DNA from: Oenanthe sinensis
Lineage: Eukaryota; Streptophyta; Magnoliopsida; Apiales; Apiaceae
Length of the DNA: 64,000 nt
Assembly: GCA_028671895.1 (NCBI GenBank)
Contig: JAPMAC010000221.1
Span: 992,001-1,056,000, forward strand
Direction of reading: 5' to 3'
Shown: piece by piece, positions 23,259 to 34,660 of the stretch
Position numbering within the stretch: the stretch's first letter is position 1
Layout: each line of letters starts with the position of its first letter
Made by a program: the position numbers and the translations under genes
The notes under the pieces: generated by a model
Told to the model about the DNA's origin: nothing
Database searches by the model: none
What the model saw: the letters and a program-made list of their open reading frames with translations, nothing else

Positions 23259-23667
23259 TATATACCCCCTTAAAAAGGATTCCGTCCCCGGAATCTAATG
23301 AAACCAAAACTCATACATGAATCAAATAAATGCAAACATTTCTTAAAAATAGATTCTTATAGTTTTCAAATAACATCTCTCTCAGGATAGTTTTTCCACA
23401 AGATTTTAACAAACGGAATAATTTTCTTCCTCATAACTCGCTCCTCTCAACTTAAAATAGTTTCAGCCTCCTCCTCACAAGAAAGATATTCCATAATCTT
23501 ATGTAACAGATATTGAACTAGGTGCAACGGATGATACTTGTAGCCTCCTAGGACAGACACATGGAACACATTATGCACATGAGACGTCTTCAAAAACACA
23601 TGATGAGCAGGTTAAAATCCATCAAATTTCCTCTTTTGATCTGCATAACTCTTTTGACGCGATTGAG
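23259..23667 (-). pseudogene. G2 polypurine tract, chromodomain end and integrase C-terminus
   Basis: Right of the LTR is a minus-strand polypurine tract (23259-23275). Further right, minus-strand text HNVFHVSVLGGYK and a following degenerate piece resemble the C-terminal integrase/chromodomain tail of Tekay elements. At 23667 it meets the copia insertion. Across the insertion the minus-strand frame runs from KENLKEAQ (38297 side) straight into SRQKSYADQKRKFDGF, which proves that both sides are one interrupted gene. Confidence 0.8.
23663..23667. repeat. Target site duplication of composite C, left copy
   Basis: TTGAG directly left of the LTR start TGTCGGG. The same five bases stand at 38297-38301, directly right of the other LTR end. 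Confidence 0.85.
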
Positions 23668-23888
23668 TGTCGGGTCCCGGAAGTATCGTAGAAGGGGGGT
23701 TGAATGCGATACTGACAATAATTTAAAATTCTTTTCAGAATTTGCGGAATTAAATTATTGTTTAAGCTGAGGGTTCGAGTTTTTGTAGTGTTTGGGAGGT
23801 TGACTTACTAGCTTTCTATTTTCACGATTAAACATTTAAGATATAGAAAATTAGCAAGTAAGTAAACAAGATTCAAGTTAAATACGTA
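23668..23888 (-). mobile_element. Partial LTR of composite C
   Basis: Matches the first 221 bases of the LTRs at 24798 and 36635, then breaks off at AATACGTA and continues with interior sequence that matches position 35725 onward. The deletion removes the rest of this LTR and most of one interior copy. Confidence 0.88.
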
Positions 23889-24133
23889 ATTCAAATGCTC
23901 CGGAATAAACCTCCTAATACGAAATGACCACTTTCCTCGAAACCGGGTCATATGCTCTGGGAATTAATTCTGAGCCAAAACGAAGAATTTTCTAACTACA
24001 AACCCTTTTGGAAAAATGGACCAAGTTTTAATATCTTTAGATTATAAATTAAATCTATATAAATTTAACTAATAAATTTACTTAAATTAAATTTATAAAA
24101 AAAATTCATTTAAATTAAGTTTATAAAATAAAC

Positions 24134-24690
24134 CTTTTTCAAGTTTAAATAATAAACTCATTTAAATTAAATTCACAAAATAAATTTATTTTAAATAACA
24201 TTTATAAAATAAATTTATCTAAATTTAAATTTATAAAATCAAATTATCTAAATAAATTTAAATTATAAAAGGAAATCTATTTAAATTTAAAGAATAAATT
24301 TATTTAAATTAAAATTTATAAAGTAAACTTATTTAAATTAAGTTTATAAAAGAAACTTTTTCAAGTTTGAATAATAAACTCATTTAAATTAAATTCACAA
24401 AACAAATTTATTTTAAATAACATTTATAAAATAAATTTATCTAAATTTAAATTTATAAAATAAAATTATCTAAATAAATTTAATTATAAAAGGAAATCTA
24501 TTTAAATTTAAAGAATAAATTTATTTAAATTAAAATTTATAAAGTAAACTTATTTAAATTAAGTTTATAAAATAAACTTTTTCAAGTTTAAATAATAAAC
24601 TCATTTAAATTAAATTCACAAAATAAATTTATTTTAAATAACATTTATAAAATAAATTTATCTAAATTTAAATTTATAAACTAAATTTAT
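24134..24690. repeat. 222-bp AT-rich tandem repeat in leader of element C (left copy)
   Basis: Three units starting CTTTTTCAAGTTTRAATAAT at 24134, 24356 and 24577, each composed of TTTAAATT/AATTTAAA-type text. The same three units stand at about 35971-36530 in the right leader. The array lies between the primer-binding site and the gag remnant. Confidence 0.8.
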
Positions 24691-24783
24691 TTAACAAGGC
24701 CTCTAGACATTCAGAGTTCAAAACAACTTCGGTACCCTGAGCTTCACTGGACTGCGGATCTTGATTTATATATCAATCAGCTT

Positions 24784-24795
24784 GCTCTGATACCA
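24784..24795 (-). promoter_or_regulatory. Primer-binding site, left interior of C
   Basis: Minus-strand TGGTATCAGAGC two bases from the LTR end. The right copy at 36621-36632 has one mismatch (TGGTATCATAGC). Confidence 0.9.
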
Positions 24796-24797
24796 AT

Positions 24798-26458
24798 TGT
24801 TGGGTCCCGGAAGTATCGTAAAAGGGGGGTTGAATGCGATACTGACAACAATTTAAAATTCTTTTCAGAATTTGCGGAATTAAATTATTGTTTAAGCTGA
24901 GGGTTCGAGTTCTTGTAGTGTTTGGGAGGCTGACTTACTAGCTTTCTATTTTCACGATTAAACATTTAAGATATAGAAAATTAGCAAGTAAGTAAACAAG
25001 ATTCAAGTTAAATACGTATATTAAAACTTGAAAGGGTGTTACAATATCCGGTAGAATAAACTTTAATTCCTAGAACAAATTTGACATGAATTGTTCTACT
25101 TTAGGAATTAAAATCAAACCAGCACAGAAAGTCTGTGAATATTACAATGCAGACAAATTTCTGAATTTGAACTGATTTTTCTACTTACAAATTATGAAGC
25201 AAAGGCCTCATATTTACAGAGGTTGAAAAGCTGATATGACCTTTTTCACTATGACCTTTTTTAACAAGAAATTAAGCCTTGTATGACTTATTAAAAAGTT
25301 GGGCATGACTTTTTTCACTCGGTATGAATTTCAGAAATTCGGTATGACTTTCTGAAAATTCGGTATGACCTTTTTAAAGTCATATTCAGATTTTATTTAA
25401 CTAAAAAAATTGGTATGACTTATTTTAATTAAATAAAATCAATTCAGCATGACCTTTTCTTCAGATAGCTCGGTATGACTTTTGATTTTCTCGGTATGAT
25501 ATTTGTTTGAATTGTTCGGTATGATATTTGCATCACCTGCCTTTTTCATTTCCTTTCTCCTTGTTTGGACAAGTGGCAAGCTTTGATTGGTCACTTCAAT
25601 TTCCTGCCAATTCAAATTGAAAAGGGGCCTATTTCGTCTTATTATAGACAGGCCCCGTAGAAATGTTTTTCGACCCGCACAGCTTATAATCTTTGATTAA
25701 TAAATAATAAATTTAATTCATAAATTATAAAAATAAATATCTAATATTATTTAGATATTTATAAATATAATTTACTAAATAAATAAAATATTTATTAATT
25801 AAATAAATCATTACGCTCTAAGCTGCGGTCTTCTGATGGTCTGGAACCGAACTCCTTTTCACTTGGGAATGATAAATCAATTCCAACCGGGGTTCCACCT
25901 TTAAGAATATATGACTCTGCATTTCTTCTATGTCATTTCTTTTTCTGTCTTTTCTTCAAGTCAGTACTGTCAGGCATGTTTGGCCGTTTCTGTATCTCTT
26001 TGAGCTTCCAACTTCTGTCTTCTGTCATTCTAAAATAATTCTAAATTAATTAATCCTTTAATTAATTTAAGAAATAAATTAATTCTAAGTGAATCAATTT
26101 ACTAATTAAATTAACTAATTAATTTAATTAATTAACAGAGAATTAATTAAAGGCTTGACTATTGTTGATGTAGATAAGACTCTTTTGTTCTTCAACAATA
26201 ACCTTTTTAACCACTTGGACTTTTTGATGACGAATCTTCACTGACATTGTTGACACCCTGTGCACTGGTCTGGTTCACGGATGACTAACTACAATGTTGA
26301 TTCTCATTTCTGCTGTAGTGGTCTTTGTGTCTTGTCTTGTCCTGTCATGACTTCTTTTGTTCTTCCTCTATATTTAATATTTATTATTTACTTCGCTCTC
26401 TTATCTGAGTTGAGTTGTCATCTACTTATTACAAATAGGACTAGTAATATGACTTTCA
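24798..26458 (-). mobile_element. Central LTR of composite C
   Basis: 1661 bases, TGTTGGG to GACTTTCA, nearly identical to 36635-38296. It starts with the G-loop hairpin (24812 onward). The middle (about 25235-25530) contains many copies of GGTATGAC. A primer-binding site lies left and a polypurine tract right. Confidence 0.9.
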
Positions 26459-27690
26459 ATCTCCCCCTATTTGTTGTTAAACATTTAACACACAAATTCC
26501 TAGAGGATAACTCAACTAACAACTAAGAAAATAAAACGACATTTAAGAACTGTAAATAATAAATTGTTTTCTGGATCATATAATACATTTCCAGATTTCA
26601 ATTATGAAAGATAAATATAAGATAGATGTTCCACTAGACTGAACATATTTAACAAAGTTCTATCTTTACTTACCTATCATTACCAACTTCAGAAGTATCA
26701 ACTTCACCTTCTTATAGAGTTTAACTTTTTTAATCAGGTGTCATTGGTAGATCTTCAATGGCTGGTTTCTCTGGATCAGATTCTGCATTTCCAGATTTCT
26801 TGAGAGAACTTAGAAATGAAAGACGTTTGTTCCTATAACACTGAACATATTATACAAGTAGTATTATCTTCATTTCTCAGACTCATCACTACTCCCCCTT
26901 AGGATGGCAGGGATGAAGTCTTGTTCTCTTCTTACCATCTCTCCTCTGTTTCTCCAACTTCTGTCTTCACTTCTCTCCCAAGGTGAATTCGTTCTCCCCT
27001 TACGTGAATTATCCAACCAATTTAATAGAGATAACAACAGACATGGCATACATACAGCATTAAACCATCGCAGATATAAAAAATGCAAACTATGACATGT
27101 TATGCATTTTAAAAAATCCAGTTAATCCTATATACAAGAATTTTCTAAAATCAAATGGATCCAATCCAAGCATGTTGTTATATACCCCTTTTTCTTGTTC
27201 AATAATGGAGTAATCCTCTTCTAGTAAAAGTCTTTGTTAAACAATTCTCCCCTTTGGATCTTGTTCAACACTTCTCCCTTTTTGGATCTACTTCTCCCTT
27301 TTTGGATCTTGTTCAACAGTTCGAACTGTTCAACACTTCTCCCCCTTAGTTGAGTAATCCTCTTCAGAATCCTTAATAACAGAAGAAATTTCATCCCCCT
27401 TAGTTGAGTAACATTATAAATTTGTAACAGATAATTGGGAATGGGATTTGGTAATTGTGTTAGTGTGTGATTTTACTTTATGTTTCTCACAAGTGTTTCG
27501 CTCATATATTCTTTAAGTGTTTCACTCATAGAATATATATTTTCACTCTTTCTCACTTGTGTTTCACTCTGTTCTCACAACACTATTTCTCTCTCAGTAC
27601 GAATGACACAGTCTTCTGTACCTGCAAGAAAGATCACCATAGCCCCTTCAAGAGAGGTCACTGATGGTGCAATGGGGTTTCGTTTGTGGA
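26459..27690 (-). other. Polypurine tract and multi-PPT 3' region of element C
   Basis: ATCTCCCCCTATTTGTTG follows the LTR and gives the polypurine tract. Further C5 runs at about 26892, 27337 and 27393 match the extra tracts of element A. The region is non-coding and alignable by eye with 561-1660 of element A, up to the shared CTTCTGTACCTGCAAG (about 27611). Confidence 0.7.
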
Positions 27691-27892
27691 TGCGTATACT
27701 AATTACACATTGTCATAACATTTGAGTATTCCAAACCCATACAATTCAAAGAAGACAAGTAGACAACCCCTTAAAATTCCTTATTAGTACATAAATTCAG
27801 AATCAGTGTCGGTCCTGATTTAGATGCATTCCTTATAGTAAAACCAACAAGGTAAAAGAAGTTTACTTAATCACATAATAGCTAAACAAAAG

Positions 27893-29192
27893 CTAATTAT
27901 AGTTTGCCATTTGTTGTAGATTGATTGGATAACAATCATCAGGAGTGCCCGAGTAAGCCCTTGTAGCAAGAATTTGATTCACAGCTTCAGTTGGATGAAA
28001 TGCATCCCAAAACACATGTTCTTTCCTGTTCATGCAAGGTACTGAGAATGGAAGGCAGGTTATTTCTCCCATTGTTTCTTCCAATGCCGCAACACCCTTT
28101 ATCAGTGACCTTAAATCCTGTAAATACATGCATTTCGATATTAACAACTAAAACACTTGCTTCATAAGTATATATGGTGCATGGCTACAAATAGATACTC
28201 CATAGAATATTTTTTACATTTCTGGTTTGTTCTTAATTACCGTAGGCAGTAGGATTTTTTAAGATATCGCCAAATGCACCGTATGTGTTTCCATAAACAA
28301 AGATTGCATCGCGGTGGCTCTTGTTTAGCTGATCAACTAATGATCGTAGTTGTATGTTAAAATGTCCAACTATATCATTTACAGAAGATATACACTTTCC
28401 TGATGGAGCTAGGCCGGTGGCTAGTTGATTGGGAATGCAACCAAGTTGTCCAATTCCAACTAGAAAAAACTTCCTCAGTCCTAGACTGTAGAGTGCCTGG
28501 GATGTTTCAGTATATGTTTGGAAAATTGAAGTCGTTATAAATCTTAGAATAAACTTAAAAATTGTCAAGTATGAGGAGTTGATTATTTAGTAATCTTACT
28601 AGGATTTGCCTTGTATAGAGCTTCATGAGGAGATCGGCATAATCTGCAGGATTGTAGATATATTAATTAAAAAAATAATAGAAGATGTATGTTTATATAG
28701 TCCTCTGAACGCTACTAGATTCTGTCCTGACTCCTCAAGAATTCCTGCAGCAGCCGAAGCAAAACAGACCCCCTTAAGAATGTTTTGTGACTTTTGTCCT
28801 GTGGCTAAAGGATCTGCATATGCTGGAAGAAGTGGAAGTCCCAACAGTTCTCCTGCAAAAAGTTGAATGGAAATCTACTTGGAATCACAAGAGATCTAGA
28901 CAAGTGTAGGGAGATCAAACCGTGAAAGGTTTTTCTACAAGTAGTTGCCATTACCAAACAAGTCTATAATGGTTTTACCATTACAGAATCTACCAGAAGG
29001 GCGACCTTGATAGAAATCAATACCATAAGGCACGTAATTTGCTTTGGCCAAAGAGGTAAGGTAATTGTTATTTCCTGGATCAATTAATGAGTCTCCAAAT
29101 GCAAATATTGCTGAGAACTTTGGTAATGCCATTTTGACATCTCCGAGAACCATCCCAAGTGAAAAAACAATCAATACTAGTAGTGTCAACAT
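27893..29192 (-). pseudogene. GDSL-type esterase/lipase gene, broken, inside retrotransposon C
   Basis: Plant SGNH/GDSL hydrolase with its introns. Exons deduced on the minus strand: 29192-28955 (ATG, signal-peptide-like start, then AFGDSLIDPGNNN with the catalytic Ser at residue 35), 28852-28716 (LLGLPLLPAYADP, CFASAAAGI), about 28662-28600 (YNPADYADLLMKLYTRQIL), 28496-28241 (ALYSLGLRKFFLVGIGQLGC) and 28117-27893 (FWDAFHPTE with the catalytic Asp/His, then stop). Splice sites are normal GT/AG and phases fit between exons 1 and 2, 3 and 4, and 4 and 5. Two lesions: the segment between GQNL and YNPADYADLL, which should hold the block III GxND motif with the catalytic Asn, is missing; and an extra base at about 28068-28070 (GGG) shifts the frame in the last exon. 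Intact relatives are secreted esterases of about 360 residues. The alternative, an unusual functional splice form, is unlikely. Confidence 0.82.
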
Positions 29193-29599
29193 TTCTATAT
29201 AAATGCTCTTTTCTCTCTGTAGGGGCTTTCTTTGGGTGTTCAACGCAAGTGATGCTACATATACTAACATTTTTTAAAACCTGTGCAAGTAAAGAAAACA
29301 AAGATTTGAAAAACTGAATTGATTCAGGAATAGATTCAATGAGTTGATGATCATCTAAGATGATCTATTCCGTTAGGAATCCAGATATGTTCCATCTGGG
29401 GAGGGAGACAAGGATCTATAATTTAGCAAATGATCCAAGTTTCCTCCTGACGCCTGTGAAGGCATGTTGATTCAGTCAGAATCATCAATCATCCTTCCTT
29501 CCTTGATATGGAAGTTTAGAATAATTGCTTCCGTCAATTCATCCTTAGTGTGTGACAATCCTTACAGTGCATTTGAATATATACATTTATGGTTCGCAG

Positions 29600-30000
29600 T
29601 GTTTGAGAGTGTCCAGATGAAGTTGACTCTTTACAAATGGCATTGGCTGACAGGCCAAATTCAATAGACTCATCATGTTAAGATGACGAACCTAGTAACA
29701 GTTTTGCCATTTGCAAATCTATACCATTTTGGGAGGATATAAATTAGTTAGCAGTTGCCTTGGTTTCACTTTCATATTCTAACTAGAGGCAGAGCTGCTG
29801 GAACACTCATAGATACTTCTCTTTTCTAGTGCACTAGAGGCACTTACTCTCTCACCCTCTTCAATTGATAAACATTTTCTTTTCAGGGGTTTAGTAGATG
29901 AAGTTGTATCTGTTTGAGTGTTTGGTTCTATGATCTGTGTTAGAGATTGTAGGTTTTCAATCCCTTGATCTTGTCTTATAGCCACTGAGGGCTCAATATA
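29600..30000 (-). pseudogene. Additional-ORF remnant, diverged copy 1 (element C)
   Basis: The minus-strand piece 29985-29779 (68 codons) is preceded by a possible acceptor CCTCAG and contains KPLKRKCLSIEEGERVSAS. The region aligns with 31030-31420 and 2200-2530 in overall order (shared CTCATCATGT and GAGGCAGAGCTG-like text). It lies directly upstream of the GDSL pseudogene on the minus strand. Confidence 0.5.
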
Positions 30001-30003
30001 TCA

Positions 30004-30007
<4 letters not shown>

Positions 30008-30098
<91 letters not shown>
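30008..30098. repeat. (TA)n microsatellite
   Basis: About 90 bases of TA dinucleotides with a single G interruption. The overlapping frame of alternating Tyr/Ile codons is an artefact of the repeat. A shorter (AT)n run is at 30856-30892. Confidence 0.95.
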
Positions 30099-30100
<2 letters not shown>

Positions 30101-30691
30101 ATGATTAAAGAATATATTAAGATCGAGATTACCTGCTTTTACCTCGAGTCGATTGCTCTTGTTCGGCAGGACACAGATATGTTCTTATTATTAGTGATTT
30201 TCAGATAAACAATATATGTATTATCACTAACAACAAAAATTATAATTAATTGCAATGAAACAATAACAAATTATCAAAACATGATAATTAATAATAATTT
30301 CAAAAAATAAGTAATTACTCTCCTAATATCTCATCGTATTAAAACTATGAAATTAATAAACGATGAATTGCTTCAATTCATAATTTTAATAAGATAAAAT
30401 ACCATTGCTAAATACTAAATAATCATAGGAATGAAAATTAGCATTTAACTTCATACATTATATCATAGATATATGTAAGCTTGAGAAAATAGATGTAAAG
30501 AAATTCACAAGTCCTTTAAATATTGACATTTAATACTTATGATTCTTAGAACAATTTCTCGTAGACAAAAATAAATTTTAAAAATAACATAAAATAATAA
30601 AAAACTATAAAGTAAAAATATGCCAATTTTATAGGAAAAATAAATATGCCAATCGTTGATACCAATTGTTGAAAAAAATATTATCTAAGAG

Positions 30692-30852
30692 CATGATACG
30701 AAATTTTCTTTAAGATACATGTCCCTTAATAAAACGCGGGAAAGTTGTATCTGAGAAGAAAATTTCTATCACTTATGAATTTCCTATAAGACAAATTTCC
30801 CATAATAAAATGCGGGAATTTGTATCAAAGAAGAAATTCAATTCTCTTAAGG

Positions 30853-30855
<3 letters not shown>
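30692..30855. repeat. GCGGGA-motif block, copy 1 in element C
   Basis: Holds CCCTTAATAAAACGCGGGA and, about 76 bases on, CCCATAATAAAATGCGGGA. A second block with the same arrangement is at 31569-31733, and a third in element A at 2737-2880. The motif ends CCC and GGGA flank an A/T-rich loop. Confidence 0.7.
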
Positions 30856-30898
<43 letters not shown>

Positions 30899-31029
30899 GT
30901 ATGAATGCCAATAAAATAAAACTGTACAAAACTTAAAATGTTGCATGTACCTCTCACTGTGCACGCCTTGCAATGTGTTCCTAGAATTTATCTATTTAGG
31001 CTTACCATCAGCGTGAGTGCCGGTGGTGT

Positions 31030-31420
31030 GCTTGACTCATTACAAAGTGCTCTGGCTGACGAGCGGATTTCAATGGACTCATCATGTAAAGAGAATGATT
31101 CAAGAGACAGTTTTATTGCCTTTTCAGCTCTGCATCCTTTTGAGAAAATGCAGATGAGCTTACAGTTACCTCAGTTATATACTCCTTTTCTTCTCTGGAG
31201 GTAGAGCTGTGGGTGCACTTCCGACATCATCCTTATTTGCTGCATCAAGTGCAGTTTCTCCCTTATCAACCTCTAACTTACATGAGTTCCTTATATCTCT
31301 AGGGGTTAATATATGGAAGTGAATGAATTGGTGTTTGGTACTATGGCCTGGGTAATAGATTGATGGGTTTTCAACCTCTTGGCCAGTTTCTAAAGCCACT
31401 AAGGGCTAACAGGAAAGAAC
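31030..31420 (-). pseudogene. Additional-ORF remnant, copy 2 (element C)
   Basis: The minus-strand piece 31399-31175 (74 codons) is very similar to 2526-2314 of element A (shared NTKH/STKH, FIHFHILTP, KLEVDKGETALDAANKD). Together with 29600-30000 it shows that element C carries this part twice. Domain unknown. Confidence 0.6.
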
Positions 31421-31568
31421 TAATCGAGATAAAAAGATAATCACCTTAACATTCCAAAACATATTTTTCATCCCAAGGAAAAGGAAAAATATAATAAGGA
31501 ATGGTAATAGATTGCATTAAAGTACTTTTAGTAAAAAGAGTTTTGTCAGAACTAAAGATTTATCAATT

Positions 31569-31733
31569 AAAAGCAAGATACGAAATTTCCTTTAAGATAC
31601 ATATCCCATAATAAAACGCAGGAAAGTTGTATCATAGAAGAAAGTTTTTATCATTTATGAATTTCCTATAAGGCAAACTTCCCATTATAAAATGCGAGAA
31701 TTTATACCAAAGAAGAAATTCAACTCTCTTACC
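31569..31733. repeat. GCGGGA-motif block, copy 2 in element C
   Basis: CCCATAATAAAACGCAGGA and CCCATTATAAAATGCGAGA, about 76 bases apart, in the same surroundings as copy 1. Part of a larger duplication that also includes the additional-ORF remnant. Confidence 0.65.
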
Positions 31734-32339
31734 AAATTATATCTCGATAAAATAACTCTTTTCCTTTATACCTTAATACTGTATGATTTGAAAACAGTTT
31801 TGCAAACCATCCTTATCAGATAGAGGACTATGATTTTCCGACTCATAATGCAATTATGATATTCATCATTTTTGTCCACCTGATATTATCCCTAACTTAA
31901 AATAGAAAATTTTATTACAATAGGGGTGGATGTATTCATAGCAATACAGTATAAGGCCTTCAAAGCAACAACCACTATTTAGGTACTTTGAATCAATGTG
32001 CAACAAACATTGAAACAAGTGTTTGAAAACAAATCATTTTACAAATGGTTGATACCTCGAAGTAAAAACAATTTTGGAAATATTTCTAAGTATATAAAAT
32101 ATTGAGAATTTTATATACGCATAACTTAGAAAATACTTCCGTTTTTCAATATTAGTGTTTTTGAAATATGCATCGATTATTTAGATCAGTAATTCTAAAT
32201 AATGTCACTAATATTAAAAGTGTCACAATTATTTGTAACAAAACATTTAAAAACATCAGAGAAAAATATCAAAACAATTAAGTAAGATATCATTAACTGA
32301 TACTCATTAAATATTTATCATACAAACAATTATGCTGCA

Positions 32340-33520
32340 TATTATTTTAATTCATTTAAATCATGAGACTGATCTGACATCGAATTGTCTGACATCATAA
32401 TTTAAATCAATTAAGATAATATTCAAACTTATGCTAGAACACCTAATTACCACATATGCATATAACATTGTAAACATGATAATTAAAGTAGTAGCACTAA
32501 GTACGAGGTTCTGGATTTCAGATAAATTCACAAGTCCTTTAAATATGGAAAATTTAATACTTGTGAACTCATTTAAGAATTCGTTGCAGATGAGATTTCC
32601 AACAAATATGCACATACATAATATCTCAACTTTACTAACCAACTTAGACAAAATGAATTTATCAAGCTGTTTAGCAAATATCTGCAAGTTATTCTACTAA
32701 GGACTACTCTCGATATAAATAATACCTGGTGTCCATGCGCTTGTTTCCGTGAGTAGTGAAGAGATTATCCAGCAGAGTTGATGGAGTTTGACAGATTCTG
32801 GTAATTACCTCTCTGTCTTTCTTATAACCTGCATTATTTATATCTATATAGCCAATTAGGTTAAACCTATTATCTTTAGGGTACCTGATTCTTAGAATTA
32901 GTAATCCCTTAAGATATCTAACAATTCATATCTTAGCTATAAGATTAGATTCTCTAGTATCCACGTGGAAACTTGCACCTAGGCATATAGAGAATAAAAT
33001 ATATGGTCTTTATGCACAGTAGACCCACATATAATATAACCATGGTATACTTGCACTAAACATTATGTGTGTGTGCCTTGTATTCTAGAGAGATATGTGT
33101 ATAATGACTCTAATATAAAATCATATTCAAGTAATTAGTAGTTAGAGTGTCATACCATGTCCTTGACGATTGCTTGATCTCTTACCTCCATCATAGAGAG
33201 CTTTGTGAAGAGAATGATATACAAATTCTAGTGGATATGAAACTTCAAAGTCCAGGAGTTGTTGTACATCAACTTGTTCAGCCCTAATAGTATCAAGTCT
33301 CGTCTTTGGTGCTTTAGTTAGATCTTGAAAGTCCCGAAGATTCTGTTTCCATCATCGTCGATACCTTCTGTAGCAACCAGTTTGGCTTTGTCCCTCATAA
33401 CAATGCCAAATTTCATCCAGTCTCTAAAAACCCTTACAGTACCAATTACAACTTTGTCTTGTGGTCTGGGTTCCAGATTCAGTAGATTCTGCCTTCGAAC
33501 TGATTGAGATCATCTTACAT
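32340..33520 (-). pseudogene. Copia RNase H and reverse transcriptase remnant (element C)
   Basis: Collinear with 4660-6110 of element A but shorter. Minus-strand fragments of the copia RNase H (32980-32500) and reverse transcriptase (33470-33140) are visible only as short pieces between stops. A stretch present in A between about 5190 and 5470 is missing here. Confidence 0.55.
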
Positions 33521-34159
33521 TTGCAATCACCCAATCTGGATCAATCAGTGCTTCTTCAATCTTCTTTAGGATACCAACTGTTTAACAATTGTTCTTTCCC
33601 GAAGAATAACCATTTACTTTGCATAGCACTTCTAGTCTTTACTCTAGTATCCGGATCACTAAGAACTAGACTCCAGGAATGGCTTTGACTCCAAACCCTT
33701 TGTCTCGGCAGATATGTTCTTAATGTGTTCCTTTGATCTTCATTGTGTTGAGTACGACTAGTAGATCCTTCTTTTATTTTGCTCCCCCTGAGTTGCTGCT
33801 AGGATGTGTTGAAGATCCTTCACCTTGTTGAGTGGATTCTGTTAAAGTCCACGAGTTATGTAGATTCACTACCATTTCCACTACTAGGATCTGAATCATC
33901 ATCATTAACATTGATTCCTTCTGCAACCTCAGTTTTATCATCAATATCTAAATATGACTAGATGTCAAGCTTCAAAGATTCAGAATAGACTTTTATTTTA
34001 ATGCTCGGGAGCTTGGTGTAATAGGACGACACATTCAGACTTTCAATCACCTTTTATTTTACATCACATCTTACTTTGAAAGCTTTTGACTTCAATGAGT
34101 AGCCGAGGAAAATTGTCCATGAGCCTTAATTTCAAACTTATCAAGATGCTCATATAAAT

Positions 34160-34660
34160 CTTCAATAAATATCAATTTCCTCCAAACACACGAAAGAGCT
34201 TCAGTGTTTGCTTCTGGTTGGCCATTAACTCATATGATGTCTTTTCACGATCTTGTTGAATGAAGAAGCATGTTATGTTAATCGCTTCAACTTCAAAGTA
34301 CTTTGCTTCCAACTTGATCTGCTTGATGTGATCAATCACCATATGTGATATATTATCTGTTGAATGCACGAACATCACCAATTCACTCTCAGTTGAGTGA
34401 TCTTCCATCTTTCTTGCTTGAAATCAAACACTTTTCTATTTCAATGCTTTTCCAGAAAACCCTTAATAAAGAATTCTCTAGTGCCCTATAGATAGTGATT
34501 AGTGCTTAAGTCCGTCGACAAGAAAGATATTTCCAGTGATGACAATTCCAAACTCACGATAGCCAAGTCCCTTGTACATCCTTTGCTGTCATCTCCAAAG
34601 GTTACCGTTGGGTAGGCTTTCTCAATCAACTGAAATAGTAGAGCTTCAATGCTAGTAATA
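34160..34660 (-). pseudogene. Copia integrase remnant (element C)
   Basis: The minus-strand open piece 34408-34172 (78 codons) contains INITCFFIQQDREKTSYELM and LKLFRVFGG, which correspond to the end of a copia integrase core (family form: NRxxxxKTPYELxxxxKPxxxxxRVFG). Catalytic D,D,E residues are not present in the surviving part. The FGDDSKG-like pre-integrase trace lies at about 34610-34570. Confidence 0.65.

Noticed and set aside
28935..29270. Upstream ATG at 29270 as start of the GDSL gene
   Set aside because: The 26 codons before the ATG at 29192 are polar and basic, whereas the peptide from 29192 starts with a typical signal-peptide core. The downstream start is preferred.
30005..30208. 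Open frame of alternating Tyr/Ile codons
   Set aside because: It is the translation of a (TA)n microsatellite. The same holds for the frame at 30773-30973.
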